Below, piece by piece: positions 42,908 through 51,834 of a stretch of 64,000 nucleotides of DNA (position 1 is the stretch's first letter; every line of letters starts with the position of its first letter). The stretch is from Pyxidicoccus caerfyrddinensis (GTDB taxonomy: Bacteria > Myxococcota > Myxococcia > Myxococcales > Myxococcaceae): positions 248,001-312,000 of the forward strand of contig NZ_JAAIYA010000010.1 in assembly GCF_010894405.1 (NCBI RefSeq), read 5' to 3'. The position numbers were made by a program, and so were the translations under genes. The notes under the pieces were generated by a model. The model saw nothing but the letters and a program-made list of their open reading frames with translations. It was not told the DNA's origin and searched no databases.

Positions 42908-45469
42908 ATGCGTGGAACCCGAAGCGCCGGCCTCGTGCCGAGTCGTCTGCTATTGGCTGTTGCCGTCACCCTCTGGAGCGCCTGCGGTGGAACCGCGGGT
43001 CCTGTTTCGGAGGACGTGGACACCGCGTCCCCCCTCCCCGAGCCCGCGGCGCAGAGCGCGTCCCTCAGCTCCACCGACCTCTGCGCGCCGGCCCCCGGGG
43101 CCAGCGTCACCAGCGGGGACTCGGTGTACTACCGCTACTCCACCGCGCGGACGTGGGCGGGCGCGAAGGCGGACTGCGCGGCCATGAGCGGCCGGCTCGC
43201 CGTGCCGATGTCCTCCAGCGGCAACGAGGCCATCCGCTCCATCACCGGTGGCGCGCTGACGTACATCGGCCTGTCGCAGCTCAACGGGCAGACGAGCACC
43301 TCCGCCGGCTGGCAGACGGTGGAGGGGGATACTCCCACCTGGCTCGGCTGGGCCTCGGGTGAGCCGAACGACGGCGGAGGCCATCCCGAGTACGGCATCC
43401 AGAACTGCGCCCGCATGTACGGGGACTCGGGGGCCTGGGACGACGTCAAGTGCGCCAACACCAGCGCGTACGTGTGCGAGTTCGGCTCGGCGCCCGTCAC
43501 GTGCGGCGGCGGTGCCACGTGCGGCATGGCCTCCGGTGCCACCACGTACCGGTGCCAGTGCCCGACGGGCCAGCGCTATGACGTGGAGCTCCAGTCCTGC
43601 ATCGGCGGCCCACTCACCATCGAGGTCAACAGCCTCAACGTGGATCAGGCCGCGAGCGGCAACGTCTTCGTCAACTTCCCCCTCAAGGCGCGGGTGGGCC
43701 TGAAGGGCACCGGCAGCACCAACAGCTTCGTCGTCTCGCTGGGCCTGATGCAGAAGCCGAGCGGCCCCAACCCCACGCAGGCGGAGTTGGAGAGCCTCCA
43801 GAGCTGCATCGTGGGCGGCACGCGCGTCACCCTGACGGGCGACGGCACGCAGCAGTTCGTGGACATCGAGGGGCTCGTCCCGCCCGAGTGCCTCGCGGGC
43901 GCCCCGCAGCGCGCCGCCAACTTCTTCGTGTTGCTGGACGGCGCGGACGAGTTCACCACCGAGGAGAACAAGTGGCTCGTCTACAACGAGAAGGAGGCGC
44001 AGACGCCGGTGGGCCAGCGCTGCAAGACGAAGGACCCGGTGACGGGCGTGGAGCGGCCGGGCTGCGTCATCAACGTCACCGTCCGCCCGCCGCCGGGCAC
44101 GGACGTCGCTCTGCTGGAGGCCACGCCGGACTCGTCGGTGGTGGTGCTGGATTCCTCGACGCAGCCCGCGGACGTGAATGCGGGTGCGGGCGAGGCGCCC
44201 CGGCCGCTGTTCATCGCCGGCCTCACCGTGGCGGCCTTCGGCCGTGACTTCGACGAGTCCGGCGCGGCGTCACTGCCCGGCATGGTGGACTTCGTCTACG
44301 ACATCGTCGCGCAGCCGGACACCGGCAGCGTGGGCTGGAAGCGGCTGAACGCCAACCCCGAGGCGCTTCACGCGCCCATCGGCACCGTGAAGCCGGGTGA
44401 GGAGCTGCAGTTCGACGCGCGGCTGCACCCCACCCCGGAGTTCCGCACCCTCACCAACCCCGGCGGCCCGTGGGCGGCCGCCACGGACTTCCAGGTGCGT
44501 GCCTGCGCCCAGGTGCCCTTCCCGGAGCATGGCGACCCGATGGTCGCCGGCCAGAATGGGCTCGCCAACAACTGCAAGGTGTTCTCGGTGCGGCTCGTGC
44601 GCGGCAGCCACACGTCGAGCCTGGCCGCGTCGCTGGACGTGACGAAGACGTACAGCAACGCCTGGGGCTCCTCGAGCACCATCCAGCTCGCGCTCTCTGG
44701 CGGCTCGACGAACACGTTCAACCTGACGGGGGCGTACACGGACAACGAAGCGAAGGCGTCCATCAAGGGCTTCTTCGGCAGCTTCGACCTGGCGCACGCC
44801 TGGGGTGATGCCTCCGCGACTGTCTCTCCCGCGGTGGCTTCGATGGACACGGGCTTCAAGGTCTTCGGCGTGTCGCTGCTGACCTACAGCAAGTCCGCGG
44901 GCTCGGTGACGTACACGTACGACAAGAGCTACGCGAAGGAGAAGTGCCTCACGTACACATACGGGGTGGTGGTGGCGTCCATCAACATCTCGGGTTGCTT
45001 CAGCGCGACGGCGGGCTTCGACATGGGCGTCACGGCGTCCACCACGAGCATCTCCGCGCAGGTGCGCCCGTATGTGAATGCGAGCCTCAGTGTGAGCGGG
45101 ACGCTCAACCTCACGCTCTACAAGGCGACGCTGTCCGCCTCGGTCACCATCCTCGGCTTCAACACCAGCGACAGCGACGGCGTCACTGCGAAGCTGTACC
45201 TGGTCGTCAACAGCACCAACCCCGTGAAGCTCACGGTGGCCTACGACGCGGACGCGGTGTTCCGCATCTCCACGCTCGACGGGAGCATCGACCTGACCAT
45301 CGATCAGCTGGAGGCCAACTGGTGCAAGAAGAAGAAGTGGGGGATCAGCTTCTATTACGTGTGCTGGAGCTACGACACGCTCGCTGAGTACAACCTGTTC
45401 AGCTACGACGGCTACGCGTTCACCTCGACGCTGTTGGACCGCAGCGGCTCGGCCATCACCCTGCAGTAG
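42908..45469 (+). CDS. Lipoprotein with C-type-lectin-like and EGF-like domains, 853 aa
   Basis: Lipobox WSAC (Cys26). Residues ~74-192 form a C-type lectin domain: YYRYSTARTWAGAKADC, YIGLSQ, the EPN triplet (152-154) that in animal lectins marks mannose-type Ca2+ binding, WDD (177-179) in place of WND, and paired cysteines ending in YVCEF. An EGF-like stretch follows (CGGGATCGMA, CQCPTGQRY). The remaining ~620 residues are unassigned and beta-rich, with many Thr/Ser/Asn and scattered Cys. The next gene is 17 bp away, so the two probably act together. Possible roles are carbohydrate binding on prey or kin surfaces (inference). Confidence 0.85.
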   Translation: MRGTRSAGLVPSRLLLAVAVTLWSACGGTAGPVSEDVDTASPLPEPAAQSASLSSTDLCAPAPGASVTSGDSVYYRYSTARTWAGAKADCAAMSGRLAVPMSSSGNEAIRSITGGALTYIGLSQLNGQTSTSAGWQTVEGDTPTWLGWASGEPNDGGGHPEYGIQNCARMYGDSGAWDDVKCANTSAYVCEFGSAPVTCGGGATCGMASGATTYRCQCPTGQRYDVELQSCIGGPLTIEVNSLNVDQAASGNVFVNFPLKARVGLKGTGSTNSFVVSLGLMQKPSGPNPTQAELESLQSCIVGGTRVTLTGDGTQQFVDIEGLVPPECLAGAPQRAANFFVLLDGADEFTTEENKWLVYNEKEAQTPVGQRCKTKDPVTGVERPGCVINVTVRPPPGTDVALLEATPDSSVVVLDSSTQPADVNAGAGEAPRPLFIAGLTVAAFGRDFDESGAASLPGMVDFVYDIVAQPDTGSVGWKRLNANPEALHAPIGTVKPGEELQFDARLHPTPEFRTLTNPGGPWAAATDFQVRACAQVPFPEHGDPMVAGQNGLANNCKVFSVRLVRGSHTSSLAASLDVTKTYSNAWGSSSTIQLALSGGSTNTFNLTGAYTDNEAKASIKGFFGSFDLAHAWGDASATVSPAVASMDTGFKVFGVSLLTYSKSAGSVTYTYDKSYAKEKCLTYTYGVVVASINISGCFSATAGFDMGVTASTTSISAQVRPYVNASLSVSGTLNLTLYKATLSASVTILGFNTSDSDGVTAKLYLVVNSTNPVKLTVAYDADAVFRISTLDGSIDLTIDQLEANWCKKKKWGISFYYVCWSYDTLAEYNLFSYDGYAFTSTLLDRSGSAITLQ

Positions 45470-45486
45470 CGAAGAGGAACGCGACC

Positions 45487-47373
45487 ATGACCCGCCACAC
45501 GCCCGTGCTCCTCGGAGCCCTCGTCCTCGCGCTCGCCGCCGTCTACACCTGGGTGCACCCCACCGGGTCCACGCAGGAGGCCCCGGTGGCCCGGCGTCCC
45601 CTCGCCTGCCGCTTCTCCGCGGGAGAGGATCTCGCCTTCCACGTGCGCGCCACCAGCTCGGCGCGGGCGTCGGAGTCCGCCGCGTCCCAGCAGCTCCGCC
45701 TGGAGGCCACGATGTGGTGGCGCGTCCTCGAGGAGCGCTCGGCGGCGGGGTGGGTCGTGGCCGCGACCCTGACCGATGTTCAGTTGCTCGAAGGAGGCGC
45801 GGCGGATGCGGAGCCGGCCCGCCGCGCCGCCCTCGAGTCTCCCTTTCTCGTCCAGGTCGGCCGCGATTGCCGCTTCGGTGACTTCGCCTTCGCGCCGTCT
45901 GTCGACGCCGAGGCGCGCCGCCAGCTCCAGGGCATCCTCCAGTCGTCAGAGGTCATCCTGCCGCCACTAGGGCGGGCGCAGTGGGTGTCCCGTCACAAGG
46001 ACTCGCTGGGAGCGTTCGACGCGTCGTACATGCTGGACGCTTCGTCGTCGGACGAAGCTCCGTCCTTCACGCGGACGCATGGGCGGTACATCGCGTCCAC
46101 CCTGCCCCTGCTCCCGCCGCAGCTCGGGGGGCGGATGCGGGTGGATGTCCTCTCCGCGGAGACGCGCGCCACGCTGGACTCGCGCGGCCGTTGGGTGAGC
46201 ACGCTCGGGGGTGGTGAGCACCTGCGGGTGTGGATGGGCAGCCGGCTGCTCAGCGACGTCACGTCGGAGGTGCAGGTGGAGCACCTGGAGAACGCGAGCG
46301 GTGCCCCGATGGCACTGGCCGGGCTCGACGCCGAGCGCTTCGCCTGGGGCAGCGCGCCCACCGGTACGACGCGTGCCTCGGACCTTCCGGCGGCCCCCGA
46401 GCCCGCGCTCGCGGCGCTCACGCTCGACGCGGCGCTCGCGGACTTCGCGAAGCGGCTGGGGGCGGGGCCACAGGGGCTGCATGACGCCACCAGTCGCCTT
46501 GCCAGCTACCTGTCCGTGCATCCGGAGGCCATCCCGGGCGTCGTGGCCGGGCTGCGCGGTGGCACCCTGCCGGAGGCCATCCACGCCGCGCTGTTCCTGG
46601 CGCTGGAGAAGACGGGAACGCTGGCGGCGGAGAGCGGGCTTTCCGCTGCGCTGAAGGACCGGGGGCTGAGCACGCAGGACCGCATGCGCGCCGCCGTGGC
46701 CCTGCAGGACATTCCGCGTCCCACGGAGCGCACGGCGCAGGCACTCATCGACCAGTCGCGAGGCAACCGCACGGACGCGGAGGAGCGGCAGGTGGCGGAT
46801 GCTTCGCTGCTGGCGCTCGGCGCGCTGTCGCATCGCGTGGACACGCGGCAGCCGGAACTGAGCCGCGTGGCGCATGAGGAGCTGGACACGCGGCTGCGCA
46901 CGGCGCGTGGGACGGAGGACCTCGCGGTGGCGCTGGACGCCATCGGCAACGCCGGTGATGAGGGGTTCGCGGACACGCTCCGCACGCACGGCTCGGATGA
47001 GTCGCCGCTGGTGCGTGCGCATGCCGCGCGGGCCTGGCGCCGCATGGAGCCCGAGACGATGGAGCCGGTGCTGGTCGAGTGGCTCGGGCAGGAGCAGGAC
47101 GCGCAGGTGCGCCGGGCCATCGCGGACACGCTGGCCGAGCAGGTGCGTGAGCAGGACCGTGCGGCCTCGCCTGCTGTCCTCGCGGCGGCTGCGGCGCGGC
47201 TGGCTGCGGAGCCGGATGCGCGGACCCGATCCGCGCTCATCTCCCTGCTGGGCTCCGCTGCGGGTACGGATGCCTCGGCCCGGCTTGCCCTGGTGCAGCA
47301 GTTCCACCGTGAGACGGTGCCCGACCTTCAGGTGCTCATCGGCCGGTATGTCCGTGCGGAGGAGCTGCGTTAA
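45487..47373 (+). CDS. Exported HEAT-repeat protein resembling lipid-transfer proteins, 628 aa
   Basis: Signal peptide/anchor at the N-terminus. Residues ~40-290 are a beta-rich region (CRFSAGEDLAFHVRATSS, EATMWWRVLEE, FGDFAFAPSV). Residues ~315-620 are continuous alpha-helical HEAT-like repeats (ALFLALEKTGTLAAESGL, RAHAARAWRRME, QVRRAIADTLAEQ). Beta-barrel plus helical-repeat order is that of the vitellogenin/apolipoprotein N-terminal module, and the text resembles it in places, but this is inference. It is probably secreted with, and partners, the lectin lipoprotein encoded 17 bp upstream. Confidence 0.8.
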   Translation: MTRHTPVLLGALVLALAAVYTWVHPTGSTQEAPVARRPLACRFSAGEDLAFHVRATSSARASESAASQQLRLEATMWWRVLEERSAAGWVVAATLTDVQLLEGGAADAEPARRAALESPFLVQVGRDCRFGDFAFAPSVDAEARRQLQGILQSSEVILPPLGRAQWVSRHKDSLGAFDASYMLDASSSDEAPSFTRTHGRYIASTLPLLPPQLGGRMRVDVLSAETRATLDSRGRWVSTLGGGEHLRVWMGSRLLSDVTSEVQVEHLENASGAPMALAGLDAERFAWGSAPTGTTRASDLPAAPEPALAALTLDAALADFAKRLGAGPQGLHDATSRLASYLSVHPEAIPGVVAGLRGGTLPEAIHAALFLALEKTGTLAAESGLSAALKDRGLSTQDRMRAAVALQDIPRPTERTAQALIDQSRGNRTDAEERQVADASLLALGALSHRVDTRQPELSRVAHEELDTRLRTARGTEDLAVALDAIGNAGDEGFADTLRTHGSDESPLVRAHAARAWRRMEPETMEPVLVEWLGQEQDAQVRRAIADTLAEQVREQDRAASPAVLAAAAARLAAEPDARTRSALISLLGSAAGTDASARLALVQQFHRETVPDLQVLIGRYVRAEELR

Positions 47374-47525
47374 GTCGGGATTGGTGTGGTGCAGGCACCC
47401 GCGATTGTTTCGCCGACCCGGCAGCGGAGGTCACTTGAACCCCGCTGCCACGCATTCAATGACAAATATTGTCAGTCGCGAAATGGCTGGCGCGCGTGTT
47501 AGTCATAAGGGACGGAGGTGTCGCC

Positions 47526-49169
47526 ATGCACCGTTCCCCAGACACACGCTTGTGCCAGGTCTGTGGTGAGTCTCTTCCGCTGGGAGGGGGGGCGTGCTCC
47601 CGCCATGGTGCCGCTCTTGGTGAGGCCCGCCCCCCGTCCACCGAGACACTCCAGCCCAGGGCCTCCGCCTCGCCCGTCATTCCTCCGAAAGCTGGCTTCA
47701 GTCCTGAGTCCTTCTCCGAAGAGTCGGAGAAACAACAGTCATTCATAGGGCAGCGGATAGGTGAGTACGTCGTACGCCGGTACGTCGGCAGCGGTGGCAT
47801 GGGCGTCGTCTATGAAGGCGAACACCTCACCCTCGGCCGCAAGGTAGCCATCAAGTTCATTCGAGAGGATGTGCCCCGGGGACCGCATGCGCGCGGACTG
47901 CTGAGCGAGGCGCGCGCAGCCAGTGCCATCCGCCACCATGGCATCATCGACGTCTTCGGCTTCGGACATCAGCCGGGCCTCGGTCAGTACCTCGTCATGG
48001 AGTACCTCGAGGGCCGCCCCTTGAGCGAAGTCATCCAGGAGCGCGCACCGCTGGCGCTCGCGGACGCTGTCCCGTTGCTCTGTGAAGTGCTCGAAGCGCT
48101 CTCCGCGGCACACGCCGCTGGTGTCATCCACCGCGACCTCAAGCCGGGCAACATCTTCGTCGTTCGCCAGTCGAACGGAACCGAGCACATCAAGGTGCTC
48201 GACTTCGGACTGGCCAAGCGCGCGGACGTACCCAACGGCACCACGGCGCAGACGCACTCGAATCTCATCGTCGGCACGCCCCAGTACATTGCTCCGGAGC
48301 AGGCGATGGGCGAGGCAGTGGGCCCGAGCACGGATTTGTACGCGGCGGGGGTCATCGCCTTCGAGTTGCTCACCGGGCGAAGGCCATTCTTGGGGAGCAC
48401 GTACATGGAACTGGTGCTCCAGCATCTGACGGCCCTCCCTCCAGTACCCTCCTCGGTGGTGCCACTGCATTCACGGGCGGATGAGCTCGTCCTGCGGTTG
48501 CTGACAAAGGAACCCCATCGACGCCCAGCTTCTGCGGTCGACGTGGCGGGTGAGTTCAGGGCACTGCTTCAACTCAAGAATGGTCCCCGGGCCGCGCTGA
48601 CTCAACGGGCCCACTCCGTGCTCAGGGGCCTTCCCTTCCCCAGCATGCCGCCGTTCGATACGCCGACGGACACCCTTTCACCCGGGAACACCGTGCTCCC
48701 TCGCCTGGGAGAGAAGCCCAGGCAACCCACGCCGCGAAACGCGCGTTGGAACAGGATTGCGGTGTCCGGCGGTCTCCTGGCGCTCGTGCTCGCGGGACTG
48801 ACGCTCATGACTGGCAAGCCAGGTGAGCAGGTTCCCGCGCCAGTCTCAGTCATTTCAAGTGCGATGCCACAGGCAACTCCACGGACGGAGAGCGTTCCCG
48901 TCTTGGCCCCTCCTCCAGTTGAAGCAGTGGCCGTCACTCCCGAACAGAGTCCTCGCTCGGCCAAGGCCACGACCCCTGCCAAGAAGAAGCCGCGCGGCGC
49001 CTCGCGCTCCGCTTCTTCCGGCGCCGTCACTTCGCGGCAAATAGGGTTGTCCGGACTGGGCTGGCGGACGCTTGGAGTTCGTGGACTGAGCAGTCCGGTC
49101 CCAATTCCCCAAGAGCCGACCCCCAAAGCCAAGACCCGCCCCCAGAGCTCCCACTCGCCCTCGCCGTGA
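47526..49169 (+). CDS. Transmembrane Ser/Thr protein kinase with N-terminal zinc-ribbon-like segment
   Basis: 547 residues. The N-terminus has CQVCGESLPLGGGACSRHG, a probable metal site. The Hanks-type kinase domain (~76-350) has GSGGMG, the catalytic Lys in KVAIKF, HRDLKPGN (Asp204), DFGLAK and APEQ. One membrane helix follows (SGGLLALVLAGLTLM), then a ~115-residue Pro/Ser/Lys-rich outer tail without a recognisable sensor domain. The ATG at 47526 has GGAGG upstream; a TTG 19 codons earlier is less likely. Such kinases are abundant in myxobacteria; the substrate is unknown. Confidence 0.93.
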   Translation: MHRSPDTRLCQVCGESLPLGGGACSRHGAALGEARPPSTETLQPRASASPVIPPKAGFSPESFSEESEKQQSFIGQRIGEYVVRRYVGSGGMGVVYEGEHLTLGRKVAIKFIREDVPRGPHARGLLSEARAASAIRHHGIIDVFGFGHQPGLGQYLVMEYLEGRPLSEVIQERAPLALADAVPLLCEVLEALSAAHAAGVIHRDLKPGNIFVVRQSNGTEHIKVLDFGLAKRADVPNGTTAQTHSNLIVGTPQYIAPEQAMGEAVGPSTDLYAAGVIAFELLTGRRPFLGSTYMELVLQHLTALPPVPSSVVPLHSRADELVLRLLTKEPHRRPASAVDVAGEFRALLQLKNGPRAALTQRAHSVLRGLPFPSMPPFDTPTDTLSPGNTVLPRLGEKPRQPTPRNARWNRIAVSGGLLALVLAGLTLMTGKPGEQVPAPVSVISSAMPQATPRTESVPVLAPPPVEAVAVTPEQSPRSAKATTPAKKKPRGASRSASSGAVTSRQIGLSGLGWRTLGVRGLSSPVPIPQEPTPKAKTRPQSSHSPSP

Positions 49170-49194
49170 GCCTTCAGTATGCCGAGCCGACCGC

Positions 49195-49782
49195 TCAGCG
49201 CTCGAACACCGCAAGCGCCTCCGCACGAGCAGTCGCCCGGAGCTTCCTCCGCAGGCGCGGGTCATCAGTGGTCCGCGCCAGCACCATGCCCCCGACGCAG
49301 AGACTCACGACCAGGAGTGCCTTGCGCTCGGCCTCCGCGTCGTTCTCCGGGAACGCGGCCCGGAAGATGTGCGCCATGTTCTCGACCAGCGTCGTATACG
49401 CCGCGCGAGGTTCCAGGCCGGCACGCGCCACGTCCGACGGGAGCGCGATGAGCGGGCAGTGCTGGTCGACGTCGCGCAGGATTTCATCCGAGAGGTACAG
49501 GTCGACCAGCTCGCGTGCCAGCCGAGGAGGCGGCGGAACGGCCCTGCCCGACTCCTCCTGCATCCGAGCGAACGGGTTGCAGGTCGTGAAGCTCCGCACC
49601 GCTTCGGCATACAGCTCGTCCTTGCTCGTGAAGTGGTTGTAGAAGCCGCCTCGGGTCAACCCCGCGAACTTCATGACGTCGTCGATCGACACCTGGTCGA
49701 ACCCGTGACGGTTGAACATCACCCGCGCGCTCTCGACGATCTTCGCGCGCGTGCGCGCCTTGTGTTCCGCGGTGTATGGCAT
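49195..49782 (-). CDS. TetR/AcrR family repressor
   Basis: 195 residues. The N-terminal helix-turn-helix is clear (KIVESARVMFNRHGFDQVSIDDVMKFAGLTRGGFYNHF). The C-terminal ligand domain contains two cysteines (CNPF and DQHCPL) that could sense electrophiles or oxidants, which would fit the divergent glutathione transferase gene (inference). The palindrome at 49821 between the two genes is the likely operator. Confidence 0.92.
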   Translation of the reverse strand: MPYTAEHKARTRAKIVESARVMFNRHGFDQVSIDDVMKFAGLTRGGFYNHFTSKDELYAEAVRSFTTCNPFARMQEESGRAVPPPPRLARELVDLYLSDEILRDVDQHCPLIALPSDVARAGLEPRAAYTTLVENMAHIFRAAFPENDAEAERKALLVVSLCVGGMVLARTTDDPRLRRKLRATARAEALAVFER

Positions 49783-49820
49783 GGCAGCCCTCCTTCACGG
49801 CCCATCCTGGGGCACCGTCT

Positions 49821-49842
49821 AAATATGTTCTTGAGCATATTT
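49821..49842. promoter_or_regulatory. Palindromic operator between tetR and gst
   Basis: The arms AAATATGTTC and GAGCATATTT are separated by TT: 10-bp half-sites with one mismatch. It is strikingly AT-rich against its surroundings and lies 39 bp from the tetR start and 57 bp from the gst start. Position and size are those expected of a TetR dimer site controlling both genes. Confidence 0.75.
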
Positions 49843-49899
49843 TGCGGCGTCGCAGAGTCGTCCCCTGAAGCCACTCGCTGTCGAGGGAGATATCGGGAC

Positions 49900-50544
49900 A
49901 TGATCACCATCAGCGCATTCAAGTGGGTACCGCCGTTCGCACAGGGTGTGGTGCGCGACCTCCGCGTGCGGTGGGCGCTCGAAGAGGCCGGCCTTCCCTA
50001 CGAGGCGAGGCTCATCGACCCGAACGTCCAGGCGTCCGCCGAGTACCGCGCCCTCCAGCCGTTCGGGCAGGTCCCCATCTTCGAGGAGAACGGCCTCAAG
50101 CTCTTCGAGTCGGGCGCCATCGTCCTCCACATCGCGTCCCGGAGTGAGGTGCTCCTCCCCTCCGACGCGGCCGGCAAGGCACGCGCGATGACCTGGGTCT
50201 TCGCGGCGCTCAACTCCATCGAGATTCACGTCCAGCAGCTCGCGGAGATCGACCTCTTCGCCGCCGACAAGGAGTGGGCAAAGCTCCACCGCCCGGACGT
50301 GGAGAAGGCGACCCTGCGCCGGCTCCGAGAGCTGGCCACCTGGCTCGGCGACCGTGAGTACCTGGAGGGCCGCTTCACCGTCGGCGACCTGATGATGACG
50401 ACGGTGCTCCGCACCCTCCGCCACACCCACCTCCTCGACGCCGAGCCGAAGCTGAAGGCCTACAAGGAGCGCTGTGAGGCGCGGCCCGCCTTCCAGCGGG
50501 CGCTCAAGGCCCAGATGGCGGCGTTCGAGCAGCACTCGAACTGA
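49900..50544 (+). CDS. Glutathione S-transferase family protein
   Basis: 214 residues. The thioredoxin-like N-domain has RVRWALEEAGLPYEARLID, FGQVPIFEENGLKLFESGAIVLHIA (cis-Pro and the E-S-G glutathione contact). The helical C-domain has FTVGDLMMTTVL. It conjugates or reduces electrophiles with glutathione. Divergent from tetR with a shared operator, so probably induced by the TetR ligand. The start at 49900 gives the canonical length. Confidence 0.92.
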   Translation: MITISAFKWVPPFAQGVVRDLRVRWALEEAGLPYEARLIDPNVQASAEYRALQPFGQVPIFEENGLKLFESGAIVLHIASRSEVLLPSDAAGKARAMTWVFAALNSIEIHVQQLAEIDLFAADKEWAKLHRPDVEKATLRRLRELATWLGDREYLEGRFTVGDLMMTTVLRTLRHTHLLDAEPKLKAYKERCEARPAFQRALKAQMAAFEQHSN

Positions 50545-50550
50545 CCCTGC

Positions 50551-51834
50551 CTACTCCCACCGCACCGCCGGGTGCCGGCGCATGACGCGGAACTGGCTCG
50601 CGCTGAACGAGGGCGAGGCCAGCGAGGACGGGCGCCAGGACATCAGGTTGTCGGCGCCCGTATCGCCGAGCAGGTCGGCCGTCCCGTCCTCCTCGACCGA
50701 ATGATACAGGCCGAGGTAGTGCCCCATCTCGTGCGCGATGAGCCGGCCGAGGTACCCCGCCGGCCATGCGATGGGCTGTGAGCCTTCGCGGCAATCGCGA
50801 CCCCGGATGAAGACGCCGTGAGCCCGTCCCGGCGCGGCCAGTCCGTCCGGAATGTGCGGCACGAAGCCCTCCGGCTCCGTCGTCTTCTTCAACACCGGGT
50901 CGGTGAGGCGCAGGCATCCCGCGAGCACCACGGGCACCCAGCCATCGTCGGGCGCGGCGCCCCCTTCATCACAGTCGTGTACCGAGGCCTGAAGCCGGTC
51001 CACCGCCGTCAGGTCCCCGCGCTGGAAGTCGAGCGGGTCCTCCCCATCCACACGGCGCACGCGAACGGGGCGCACGGTGAGCTGCCCCGGGCGCAGCAGT
51101 GCATTCACCTCCTCGAAGGCCTGGACGAGCTCCGCCGGAAGCGCCACACCATCCGCGTGGAACACGGAGCCGGAGGTGATGGCCACCTCCAGGAACACCA
51201 CCCCTTCCCGCGTCTCCTCCACGCGGGCCAGGTCCAGCGCCTCGATGCGCAGCTGCGCCGGTGCCTCCCCGGTCCGCGTGGGAAGGAAGGTCGAGCACTC
51301 GCGAGCCGCGACGCGCACCCGGAGACGCGATGTGGAGGCGGGCACCGGGTCCCCCGACGGCAGCACATAGAGCCCCGAGCCCACGCCCACGGAGACGCGC
51401 TCCGGGCAGCTCAGGCAGTACGGGCCATAATCCTCCGCCGAGGCCGGAGGGGTGACCCACGCCCCACCGGCCGCGTCCCGCACCTCGTGGAGCTGGAAGC
51501 ACGCCGCACTCCCGTCCGGCTCGGAGACCCGGAGTACCGTTCCCGTGGCTTCAGTCCCGAGCGTCACCTCCACCTCCGCCCCCAGGCCCGCCTCATCGAG
51601 CATGGGCTCGCCCACGGTGCGCCAGGACGCCCGCCACGGGCTCGCGAGGGCCGCGTCGTCGAGTGGGGTCCAACAGACCTCGGGCGGAGAGACGTCCGGG
51701 GGCTCGCTTGCCGAGCACGCCGCCAGCAGCCCCAGGAGCAGCATCGGCACGGCCCGCCGCCCTCGTGCAAGTCGAGGTTGCCCGAAATCCGGCCCCACGG
51801 GTCCAAGGGCGTGAAGGAAGGAGGCGGCGCGCAT
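50551..51834 (-). CDS. Metzincin-type metalloprotease lipoprotein
   Basis: About 427 residues. Near the C-terminus the zinc motif HEMGHYLGLYH (HExxHxxGxxH) and a Met-turn NLMSW define a metzincin. A lipobox LAAC follows a short hydrophobic stretch with upstream arginines. The first ~230 mature residues are beta-rich and unassigned. The start is uncertain: ATG at 51834 has AGGA upstream but its codon overlaps the start codon of the divergent sigma gene; GTG at 51798 or ATG at 51744 are alternatives. Probably a surface or secreted protease. Confidence 0.82.
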   Translation of the reverse strand: MRAASFLHALGPVGPDFGQPRLARGRRAVPMLLLGLLAACSASEPPDVSPPEVCWTPLDDAALASPWRASWRTVGEPMLDEAGLGAEVEVTLGTEATGTVLRVSEPDGSAACFQLHEVRDAAGGAWVTPPASAEDYGPYCLSCPERVSVGVGSGLYVLPSGDPVPASTSRLRVRVAARECSTFLPTRTGEAPAQLRIEALDLARVEETREGVVFLEVAITSGSVFHADGVALPAELVQAFEEVNALLRPGQLTVRPVRVRRVDGEDPLDFQRGDLTAVDRLQASVHDCDEGGAAPDDGWVPVVLAGCLRLTDPVLKKTTEPEGFVPHIPDGLAAPGRAHGVFIRGRDCREGSQPIAWPAGYLGRLIAHEMGHYLGLYHSVEEDGTADLLGDTGADNLMSWRPSSLASPSFSASQFRVMRRHPAVRWE

